From Verrucomicrobiota bacterium (GTDB lineage: Bacteria; Verrucomicrobiota; Verrucomicrobiia; Chthoniobacterales; UBA10450), in the NCBI GenBank assembly GCA_003218345.1, contig QHNF01000043.1, forward strand, positions 1-5,838: DNA of 5,838 bases. The letters run 5' to 3'. Under the pieces are notes generated by a model. That model made no database searches, was not told the DNA's origin, and was given only the letters and a program-made list of their open reading frames with translations. The position numbers were made by a program, and so were the translations under genes. Positions 1-5,808 of this stretch are shown here, in pieces; positions within the stretch are counted from its first letter, which is position 1, and every line of letters starts with the position of its first letter.

Positions 1-854
1 TCACTCCGCTTGTCTACAGCGGTTCCGAGGCGCAAAAGAAAAAATATCTGCCCGGCCTTTGTGACGGCACGCTCATCGGCGGCAACGCCATGAGCGAACC
101 GAATAGCGGCTCTGACGCATTCAGCCTCGCCACCACGGCCGTCAAGAAAGGCTCCAATTATATCCTCAATGGGAGCAAAATCTTCGTCACCAACGGCCCC
201 ATCGCCGACCTGCTTATGGTGTTTGCCACGCTGGACAAAGCGCGCGGCCCGAACGGAATCAGCGCCTTTCTTGTCGAGAAAGATTCGCCGGGAATGAACG
301 TCGCGCGCAAGCTCGACAAAATGGGACTACGCACGTCGCCGATGGCCGAAGTTTTCTTTGAAAACTGCGAGGTGCCAGAAGAAAACCTTCTCGGCAAGGA
401 AGGCACGGGCGCTTCTCAGTTTACCTGGGCGATGACCTGGGAACGCGGCTGCATTCTAGCCAGCGCGGTCGGGTCAATGCAACGGTCGCTCGAGAGGTGC
501 ATCCGTTACGCGAAGGAGCGAAGACAATTCGGGCAGCCGATCGGCAAGTTCCAGCTAGTGGCCAGCAAAATCGTCGATATGAAACTACGCGTCGAGAGCG
601 CGCGGCATATGCTCTACCATTGTGCGTGGTTGCGAGGTCAGGGCAAGAGCGCGTATCTCGAGGCCGCGATGACCAAGCTGCATATTAGCGACTGCTGGGT
701 CAAATGCTGCGAGGACGCGATCCAGATCCACGGCGGCTATGGGTACATGACCGAGTACGAGCTCGAGCGCGAATTACGCGATGCGATCGGCAGCAGGCTG
801 TACTCGGGTACAAGTGAAATGCAGCGCAATATCATCGCGTCGCTGCTACTGTGA
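1..854 (+). CDS. Acyl-CoA dehydrogenase, 5'-truncated by window edge
   Basis: FAD-dependent alpha,beta-dehydrogenation of an acyl thioester, with electrons passed to ETF. The frame is open from the left edge (first full codon at 3). It gives about 283 residues of a family usually near 380, so roughly 100 N-terminal residues lie outside. Residue numbers below count from the internal Met at 90, which is not the true start. Both family signatures are present: AMSEPNSGSDAFS (84-122) and QIHGGYGYMTEYELERELRD (residues 212-231). The FAD-contact segment RRQFGQPIGKFQ is at residues 144-155. The usual catalytic Glu of the C-terminal YEGT motif is Ser here (LYSGTSEMQR, Ser239). A Glu in TWERG (Glu118, codon 441-443) sits where isovaleryl- and long-chain-type enzymes carry their base. 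Substrate cannot be named: branched or long acyl-CoA, or a carrier-protein thioester, are possible. It lies 19 bases before etfB, so it is probably co-transcribed with the ETF genes. Confidence 0.96.
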   Translation, partial: TPLVYSGSEAQKKKYLPGLCDGTLIGGNAMSEPNSGSDAFSLATTAVKKGSNYILNGSKIFVTNGPIADLLMVFATLDKARGPNGISAFLVEKDSPGMNVARKLDKMGLRTSPMAEVFFENCEVPEENLLGKEGTGASQFTWAMTWERGCILASAVGSMQRSLERCIRYAKERRQFGQPIGKFQLVASKIVDMKLRVESARHMLYHCAWLRGQGKSAYLEAAMTKLHISDCWVKCCEDAIQIHGGYGYMTEYELERELRDAIGSRLYSGTSEMQRNIIASLLL

Positions 855-873
855 CTGGGATGCCGGTCAATCG

Positions 874-1614
874 ATGAAGATTGTAGTTCCGTTCAAGAGC
901 GTGGCCGACCCCAACGACGCCACCGTTGCCGGCGCAGCTGCTTCGGCACCCAAGTCGCTGATCAACCCGTTCGACGAAATCGCGATCGAGGAGGCGTTAC
1001 GGATTCGCGAACGCGGCGATGCCGCGGAGATTGTGGGCGTCACGATCGGAGCGCCAGCGGTCGACGAACAAATCCGCGCCGCGCTGGCGATGGGCGTCGA
1101 TCGCGCCATTCGTATCGACGACTCCCGCGCGCTCGATCCGTACGCGGTCGCGCGTATTCTCCGTGCGCTGATTGAGAAGGAAACGCCGCACGTTGTCATC
1201 ATGGGAAAGCAAGCCGTGGACGACGATTCGAACCAAGTCGGACAGATGCTGGCCGCCTTGTTGCATTGGCCACAGGCGACGTTCGTCTCGAAGATCGAGT
1301 TCCTGGAAAACAAGAGGCGCGCTCGCTGCACGCGTGAGACCGATGGCGGTCTCGAGGTCGTCGCAATTGAGCTGCCTGCTATAATTACTACCGATCTTCG
1401 CCTCAATGAACCGCGTTACGTCTCCCTGCCCGGCTTGATGAGAGCGCGCCGCAAACCAATTGAGATCCTAACCTGCGATGAACTGAGAGTGGCGGTGCGG
1501 CCTCTTACGACTGTGCTCTCCATAGCGAGTCCGCCTAAGCGCGCCGCTGGCACACGCGTCGATTCAGTCGAGGAATTGATCGCCAAGTTGAAGCAAGAGG
1601 CGAAGGTGCTTTGA
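874..1614 (+). CDS. etfB: Electron transfer flavoprotein beta subunit
   Basis: Small subunit (246 aa, normal length) of the soluble ETF heterodimer that takes electrons from acyl-CoA dehydrogenases. The start at 874 (MKIVVPFKSV) matches the family N-terminus. The frame extends upstream to 781, but those 31 codons overlap the dehydrogenase gene and are not ETF-like. The AMP-binding loop is AVDDDSNQVGQM (residues 114-125), as in housekeeping rather than bifurcating ETFs. The ETF-beta signature covers about residues 153-194 (TRETDGGLE, then DLRLNEPRYVSLPGLM). Leu185 aligns with human EtfB Leu195, the anchor of the recognition loop that docks on dehydrogenases. The human methylated Lys200 and Lys203 positions are Arg190 and Arg193 here. 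No good Shine-Dalgarno is seen, so translation may be coupled to the upstream gene. Confidence 0.97.
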   Translation: MKIVVPFKSVADPNDATVAGAAASAPKSLINPFDEIAIEEALRIRERGDAAEIVGVTIGAPAVDEQIRAALAMGVDRAIRIDDSRALDPYAVARILRALIEKETPHVVIMGKQAVDDDSNQVGQMLAALLHWPQATFVSKIEFLENKRRARCTRETDGGLEVVAIELPAIITTDLRLNEPRYVSLPGLMRARRKPIEILTCDELRVAVRPLTTVLSIASPPKRAAGTRVDSVEELIAKLKQEAKVL

Positions 1615-1654
1615 TAACGCGGTGAATGCCCGTTAGACAGCGCGCCATCAACGC

Positions 1655-2608
1655 ATGGTAGAGACCCTCGTACTGATTGAACACGATCGCCATTGCGTGA
1701 AGCGCCCATCGTTGCACGGGATCACGCTTGCGCGACAACTTGGCGGTGAGTACGCGCTACTCGTCCTCGGCCAAGGATTGGACGAGATCGCCGCGTCTTT
1801 GGTTTCTTACGGCGCGTCCGCTGTGGTTGTGGCCGACGATCCCGCCTTAACGGAACCATTGGCCGACCGTTATGCGACAGTAATTGCGGAAGCGGCACGC
1901 AAGCGTGACTCAAGGACGGTCCTCGGTACTTCCTCGACGTTCAGCAAAGACGTCCTGCCGCGCGCCGCCGCGCTGCTTGATGTCCCGATGGTGACCGACG
2001 TCCTCGCAATAGAAGAAAAGAACGGCTCTACTTCGTACCGACGGCCTGTAAACGCGGGCAGCATGTTGGCGACAGTAAAACTAGAGACCGACCGCCGTGT
2101 GCTCACGGCGCGCGCAACTGCGTTCGAGGCTCCTGCGGCAGACGCCGCGGCTTGTCCCATCGAGCGATTCGAGTTTGACGTTGCCTCGCTTCCGAACGGG
2201 ATGGAATTCATCTCCCGTGACCAACGTATATCCGGCCGGCCTGACCTAACCGAAGCCGCCGTCGTTGTATGTGGTGGCCGGCCGCTGAAGGACAAGGAAA
2301 CCTTCGAACGACTCGTTGGCGGATTGGCTGATGGGTTAGGCGGCGCGGTCGGTGCGACCCGGGCGGCGGTGGACGCGGGCATGGCCCCTAACGACTATCA
2401 AGTGGGGCAGACTGGCAAAGTGATCGCGCCGCAGTTATATATCGGCATTGGCATCTCCGGCGCGATCCAGCATCTGGCCGGTATCAAAGACTCGCGGGTC
2501 ATCGTCGCGATTAACAAAGACCCAGACGCGCCAATTTTTCAGGTGGCCACAATCGGCGACCTACATCAAATAGTCCCACAATTTATCGACGCGCTCCGCC
2601 GAGGCTAG
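1655..2608 (+). CDS. etfA: Electron transfer flavoprotein alpha subunit
   Basis: Large subunit (317 aa, normal length) of ETF, carrying the redox-active FAD. The N-terminal domain (residues 1 to about 190) begins with the typical TLVLIEHD. The C-terminal FAD domain starts near [18 protein letters not shown] (residues 195-212). It continues through [18 protein letters not shown] (245-255) and the ETF-alpha signature [16 protein letters not shown] (261-276) to [14 protein letters not shown]-contact residues known from human ETFA map at a constant offset of 13: Arg249 to Arg236, Thr266 to Thr253, His286 to His273. Ser248 is replaced by Thr235. The common VVSGGRGLK motif reads VVCGGRPLK. An in-frame stop at 1634-1636 fixes ATG 1655 as the earliest ATG start. 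The gene lies 40 bases after etfB and no clear Shine-Dalgarno is visible. Confidence 0.97.
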   Translation: MVETLVLIEHDRHCVKRPSLHGITLARQLGGEYALLVLGQGLDEIAASLVSYGASAVVVADDPALTEPLADRYATVIAEAARKRDSRTVLGTSSTFSKDVLPRAAALLDVPMVTDVLAIEEKNGSTSYRRPVNAGSMLATVKLETDRRVLTARATAFEAPAADAAACPIERFEFDVASLPNGMEFISRDQRISGRPDLTEAAVVVCGGRPLKDKETFERLVGGLADGLGGAVGATRAAVDAGMAPNDYQVGQTGKVIAPQLYIGIGISGAIQHLAGIKDSRVIVAINKDPDAPIFQVATIGDLHQIVPQFIDALRRG

Positions 2609-2673
2609 GAGACGGCTTAAAAGGTTCTTCCATGTTCTCACTTAGCGAAGCGAAATACCTTCGATCAATTTTC

Positions 2674-2687
2674 GGCTGTACACAGCC
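2674..2687. repeat. Short interrupted palindrome GGCTGT-AC-ACAGCC
   Basis: Six-base arms (2674-2679 and 2682-2687) flank a 2-base centre. As RNA this would be a 5-bp stem with a TACA loop. Flanking TTTC and GAAA could extend it with one bulged T. It lies about 64 bases before the start of the membrane oxidoreductase gene. It could be a repressor half-site pair or a weak hairpin. No known operator is recognised. Confidence 0.3.
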
Positions 2688-2715
2688 TGAAATCCTCAGA
2701 GAACGTTCGGTCCGC

Positions 2716-2737
2716 TCCAACCTGACAGGTTTTTGGA
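2716..2737. repeat. Imperfect dyad just upstream of ATG 2751
   Basis: Inner arms CCTG (2721-2724) and CAGG (2726-2729) surround a single A. Outer arms TCCAA (2716-2720) and TTGGA (2733-2737) are offset by three extra T. AACCTG-A-CAGGTT is also a perfect 6+1+6 dyad within it. It ends 13 bases before the start codon, so a bound protein or an RNA fold here could affect initiation. It is too weak to call a terminator. Confidence 0.3.
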
Positions 2738-2750
2738 CAGTTTGTAAGCC

Positions 2751-4724
2751 ATGAATGACGCCACTCGCGAAGTCTTCGGCAATATCGCGCCCTGGATGCA
2801 GGTCGTCTTCTTCGGCATCATGGCATTGAGCATCGGCTGGCCCGTATGGCAAGTCTGGACGCGAGCGCGGCTTTGGCGGAAAGGTCAGAGGGACGGGTTT
2901 GAGCGTAGCTGGAGGGTGCGAATCCAACGGCTCATTATTTACGCGTTGGCGCAGAAACGTGTTCATCGCAAATCATTAGGCGCTTTGCTCCATTTGCTGC
3001 TCTTCAGCGGATTCGTTGTCCTAACGATTGGCACGACACTGTTGGCGATCGCTCACGACGGCCCGTACGACTTTCACCACGGCTGGTACTATCTGATTTA
3101 CGAGCTGACGATGGACGTCTTCGGCGTCGCATTCATCATTGGTTGTCTTCTGGCCATGTATCGTCGAGCCTTCCACCGGAAGCCGAGTCTTGGCCACAAT
3201 AAGAGTGATTGGTGGCTACTAGGATTACTTCTCTCGTTAGGTGTTACCGGCTTTGCGGTGGAAGCACTGCGCATGCATTACACCCACGTGCAACCGTGGC
3301 TCGCGCATTGGTCAACCGTCGGCTGGTTGATCGACACAACGCTATTGCGGGGACTCGACATCGGGACCGCCCGAACGTTGCACCTGGCGGCTTGGTGGTT
3401 ACATGCGATTCTGGTCGCGGCTTTCTTTGCCACTATCCCGGTAAGCCGTTTCCTTCACGTGATCACCGGCCCGGCTAACATCGCCGGACGACCCGAACGG
3501 CCAATGGGCGCGCTCATTCCCCTAACGATAGAAGAAGTGGAACGGACGGGCCGCACTGGTGTAAACACCATATTTAATTTTACTCGTCAACAACTGCTCA
3601 GCCTCGATGCCTGCATGGAGTGCGGTCGTTGCGAAGATGCATGTCCTGCGACCGCAAGCAACAAACCTCTTTCGCCCAAAGCTGTCGTCATTGATTTGCG
3701 TGGTCTGATGTCGCGCGGCGGCGGCGATGTGCACACAGCGATCCGTGATGAAACGCTTTGGGCCTGCACAATGTGCCAGGCGTGCGTCGAAGAGTGTCCC
3801 GTGTTGATCGGGCATGTCGATTTGATTAGCGATATGCGACGAGACTTGATCGGCGAAGGCAAACTCTCCGGCCCGCCTACTAAGGCGCTGCAACAAATCA
3901 GTAACCAATCAAACCCCTACGGCCGACCTAACTCCGAGCGGCTGGTTTGGGCGGAAGGCCTCGACGTTCTGACGGTCGACGTGAATCCTGGTTTCGAATA
4001 TCTGCTCTGGGTCGGCTGCGCCGCGTCCTTCGATCCGCGTGCGCAGAAAGTCGCGCGTGCGACAGCACAGTTATTCAAGGAAGCCAAAGTAAATTTCGCG
4101 GTGCTTGGCGCGAAGGAAAGCTGTACCGGCGATCCCGCGCGTAGAATCGGCGATGAGTTTCTTTACCAACAGCTCGCGCAGGCCAATGTCGAGACGCTTA
4201 CCCGCCACAAGGCGAAGAAGATCGTGACACCGTGTCCGCATTGTTATAACACACTGAAGAATGAATATCCGCAGTTCGGCGGCCAGTACGAAGTGCAACA
4301 TCACTCCCAGCTGCTCGCACAATTGATCGGGGCCGGACGCTTGAGCAACGGCACCAGTACCGGCGAGCCGGTCACCTTGCATGACCCGTGTTACTTGGCT
4401 CGTGTCAACCGGGAAGTCGATGCGACACGTACGGTGATTGGTGCTGCTACGGACGCCCAGTTTCGCGAAATGCCTCGTCACGGAAAAAAAACTTTCTGTT
4501 GCGGTGCAGGCGGGGGTCGGATGTGGTTCGATGAATCACCCGCGCAGCGCGTCTCCTGTCTGCGTGCGCAGGAGGCGCTCGCTACTGGCGCACGCACGCT
4601 TGCGACGGCCTGTCCGTTTTGCTTGAACATGATGACCGACGGCATGGCGGGCACGCAGGGAGGGGAAAAAACAAAGGTGCTCGACATCGCGGAGTTGCTA
4701 CTCAGCCGCCAGAACGCCAAGTAG
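2751..4724 (+). CDS. Membrane (Fe-S)/CCG-domain oxidoreductase, EMO-type ETF:menaquinone reductase
   Basis: A 657-aa integral membrane redox protein. About five membrane helices (roughly residues 15-37, 76-101, 115-137, 153-172, 208-235) form a NarI-like cytochrome b part. His81, His211, His218 and His236 are candidate haem ligands. Two [4Fe-4S] ferredoxin motifs follow: CMECGRCEDACP (Cys288, 291, 294, 298) and CTMCQACVEECP (Cys339, 342, 345, 349). Then come two HdrD/GlpC-like CCG domains. The first has Cys423, SCTGD (Cys458) and CPHC (Cys495, 498). The second has Cys547, CCG (583-585) and CPFC (Cys621, 624). This architecture matches the ETF:menaquinone oxidoreductase (EMO) family. Its place beside etfBA supports electron flow from ETF to menaquinone. 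An in-frame stop at 2745-2747 makes ATG 2751 the earliest ATG start. Heterodisulfide- or lactate-type oxidoreductase activity is a less likely alternative. Confidence 0.9.
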   Translation: MNDATREVFGNIAPWMQVVFFGIMALSIGWPVWQVWTRARLWRKGQRDGFERSWRVRIQRLIIYALAQKRVHRKSLGALLHLLLFSGFVVLTIGTTLLAIAHDGPYDFHHGWYYLIYELTMDVFGVAFIIGCLLAMYRRAFHRKPSLGHNKSDWWLLGLLLSLGVTGFAVEALRMHYTHVQPWLAHWSTVGWLIDTTLLRGLDIGTARTLHLAAWWLHAILVAAFFATIPVSRFLHVITGPANIAGRPERPMGALIPLTIEEVERTGRTGVNTIFNFTRQQLLSLDACMECGRCEDACPATASNKPLSPKAVVIDLRGLMSRGGGDVHTAIRDETLWACTMCQACVEECPVLIGHVDLISDMRRDLIGEGKLSGPPTKALQQISNQSNPYGRPNSERLVWAEGLDVLTVDVNPGFEYLLWVGCAASFDPRAQKVARATAQLFKEAKVNFAVLGAKESCTGDPARRIGDEFLYQQLAQANVETLTRHKAKKIVTPCPHCYNTLKNEYPQFGGQYEVQHHSQLLAQLIGAGRLSNGTSTGEPVTLHDPCYLARVNREVDATRTVIGAATDAQFREMPRHGKKTFCCGAGGGRMWFDESPAQRVSCLRAQEALATGARTLATACPFCLNMMTDGMAGTQGGEKTKVLDIAELLLSRQNAK

Positions 4725-5042
4725 CGCAGGATTATGGTCTTTGCCGTCGAAAGCTAAATCCGAGTCTTAGATCATTTGGTAGAGCATTGCTTGCTTCAAA
4801 CCGGATCGACTTGGCCGCGCATTGCCCCACTTGGCGTAGATCCTCGCCGATTTGGATCAACACAGGGTCGCAATCGTGGCAACGTCACACAAGGGATCGA
4901 CACGAACCACGATTCGCCCACTGGTCGGCTGCAGATGCACTGTTAATGGCTGTGGCCGAATTCTAGAGAAGTTTGACTGGCGAACGCGCGATGATCTTTA
5001 TGCGGCCGGATTTCGTAAACCTGAAGGGGAAAACCAGACCGG
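4725..5042. other. 318-base stretch without a convincing gene
   Basis: This runs from the stop of the membrane oxidoreductase to the stop of the convergent small gene. No intrinsic terminator with a strong stem and T run is visible after 4724. A frame opening with TTG at 4852 runs 64 codons to a stop at 5046. Its last part (FDWRTRDDLYAAGF) looks somewhat protein-like, but it has no recognisable domain and no ribosome binding site. A tRNA D-arm look-alike near 4771-4784 has no matching anticodon or T arm. Confidence 0.5.
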
Positions 5043-5312
5043 TTAATTGTTTTCTCCTCGAAGCTCGCCCGGCAAGTTTCCTAAGTCATGAGTCATAAGA
5101 TACTGTAAGAAGACCGCGGCTTCTTTCTTCATTTGCTGAAACCCCTCCGCATACTCCTCGTCAGTTAGTAACTTGGCAGGCTTTGTCTTTAGCTTTGCCA
5201 TGAGTTGTGTTCGAAACTGGTGCATCATTAGATCAATCTGCTCTTCTGAAGCTCCCATACTCTCAAGGGAATAGCGCGCAATCGTCTCTAGCAAATCGTC
5301 TTCGGTTTTCAT
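5043..5312 (-). CDS. Small hypothetical protein, 89 aa
   Basis: I do not recognise this family. The ATG is the complement of 5310-5312 and the stop is TAA at 5045-5043. The product is soluble-looking, Cys-free and rich in Glu, Lys, Gln and Met. It has about three likely helices (residues 3-19, 21-44, 50-75), including SEEQIDLMMHQFRTQLMAKL and DEEYAEGFQQMKKEAAVFLQ. There is no signal peptide or membrane segment. GGAG lies only two bases before the ATG, closer than usual. The composition looks like a real protein and no other long frame overlaps it, which favours a gene. Codon use is less GC-rich than in the ETF genes (about half G/C at third positions by eye). It converges on the + strand genes and has its own upstream region containing a long inverted repeat. 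A chance ORF cannot be excluded. Confidence 0.5.
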   Translation of the reverse strand: MKTEDDLLETIARYSLESMGASEEQIDLMMHQFRTQLMAKLKTKPAKLLTDEEYAEGFQQMKKEAAVFLQYLMTHDLGNLPGELRGENN

Positions 5313-5334
5313 AGCTCCGAGCCGTAAATTTGCA

Positions 5335-5403
5335 GGGATACCTCAAGGCGCCAAGCGAATAATTTAGACTTCGACTTCAAAGTCACTAGCGCTTTGAGTA
5401 CCC
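5335..5403. repeat. Long imperfect inverted repeat upstream of the small minus-strand gene
   Basis: The core arms CTCAAGGCGC (5342-5351) and GCGCTTTGAG (5389-5398) pair over 10 bp with one G-T wobble. Outward, GGG-A-TA (5335-5340) pairs with TACCC (5399-5403) if A5338 and C5341 bulge out. The stem then reaches 15 bp. The enclosed 37 bases contain a second dyad, GACTT-CA-AAGTC (5373-5384). On the minus strand this lies 23 bases before the ATG of the 89-aa gene, so it could be an operator or a structured 5' leader. No known riboswitch is recognised. Confidence 0.4.
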
Positions 5404-5484
5404 ATGTTTGGAACTTCTCTCTACATTAGCTTGGGTTTCCGTGGTTGAATTCTTCGTTGCCACTAATTTAGCTACAAAAAGTAC

Positions 5485-5516
5485 GAGTGGAGGATACAGG
5501 TTTCCTAATTCCACTC
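5485..5516. terminator. Possible hairpin, weak terminator candidate
   Basis: Arms GAGTGGA (5485-5491) and TCCACTC (5510-5516) pair perfectly over 7 bp. Inside, GGA (5492-5494) and TCC (5503-5505) could pair. An A run (5476-5480) lies before the stem and ATTTTCC after it, so it could act weakly in either direction. The 18-base loop and short T run argue against an efficient intrinsic terminator. Confidence 0.22.
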
Positions 5517-5553
5517 ATTTTCCTTCGGTCTAGGGAAGGATTAACATTCGGAC

Positions 5554-5808
5554 ATGTCAGCAAGTGCCATTTGACGCAGCAACTGGCCCGATGAGCTCGC
5601 CGATAGTCGCATTGTCGTTGCGGAGTTTCCGCGGTTCCGCACCCCGACCGGAATCGGTCCAGAACGATTCGATGATTTGTGCTCGAATACGTTTGCAGCC
5701 GCGATCTCTTTTGTTCCGGTGCTGCGGAATACTACTCTCCGCACGCCGTTAATTGATGGTGGGGTGAACCGCACATGCCAATCATTCCGGCCGGGTGGAG
5801 GGCGATGA
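5554..5808 (+). pseudogene. Possible broken or partial small gene with in-frame TGA
   Basis: ATG 5554 runs only six codons to a TGA at 5572-5574. The same frame then stays open for 77 codons to a TGA at 5806-5808. The stretch after the TGA reads fairly protein-like (for example VVAEFPRFRTPTGIGPERF and TFAAAISFVPVL), but it has no early start codon and no domain I recognise. An AAGGA at 5536-5540 is 13 bases before the ATG, further than usual. Possible readings are a degraded gene, a sequencing error at the TGA, or a chance open frame in GC-rich DNA. Two other frames overlap it, so confidence is low. Confidence 0.2.

Larger units (their letters stand above)
2609..2750 (+). promoter_or_regulatory. 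Intergenic spacer with two dyads before the membrane oxidoreductase gene
   Basis: This 142-base gap is much longer than the 19- and 40-base spacers between the other genes of the set. It contains two compact inverted repeats, annotated separately, and no ORF of note. I see no convincing -35/-10 pair and no terminator with a strong stem and long T run. It could hold a second promoter or a site that tunes expression of the downstream gene, but that is inference from position and symmetry only. Confidence 0.35.

Noticed and set aside
781..873. Longer etfB start at 781 giving 31 extra residues
   Set aside because: The extra codons lie almost wholly inside the dehydrogenase gene in another frame and do not resemble an ETF N-terminus; MKIVVPFKS at 874 does.
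867..1406. 179-codon minus-strand frame opposite etfB
   Set aside because: It is the antisense shadow of a strongly conserved gene, with Ser/Arg/Ala-rich product and no domain.
1870..2382. 170-codon minus-strand frame opposite etfA
   Set aside because: Antisense shadow of etfA with biased Ser/Ala/Arg composition.
874..2608. Electron-bifurcating ETF (FixAB or CarDE type)
   Set aside because: EtfB has the AMP-binding DDDSNQVGQM motif of housekeeping ETFs, EtfA has no ferredoxin domain, and no bifurcating-type partner is present.
4765..4800. tRNA-like D arm (GATCATTTGGTAGAGC)
   Set aside because: The anticodon stem does not pair and no T arm or acceptor stem follows; most likely coincidence.
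4852..5046. 64-codon + strand frame opening with TTG and containing a CRC...C pattern
   Set aside because: No ribosome binding site, a weak start codon, no recognisable domain, and its stop overlaps the convergent small gene. Only its last 25 or so residues look protein-like.
5541..5774. Minus-strand 77-codon frame opening with GTG
   Set aside because: Low-complexity Ser/Arg/Asn-rich product, weak start, and overlapping the more protein-like + strand frame.
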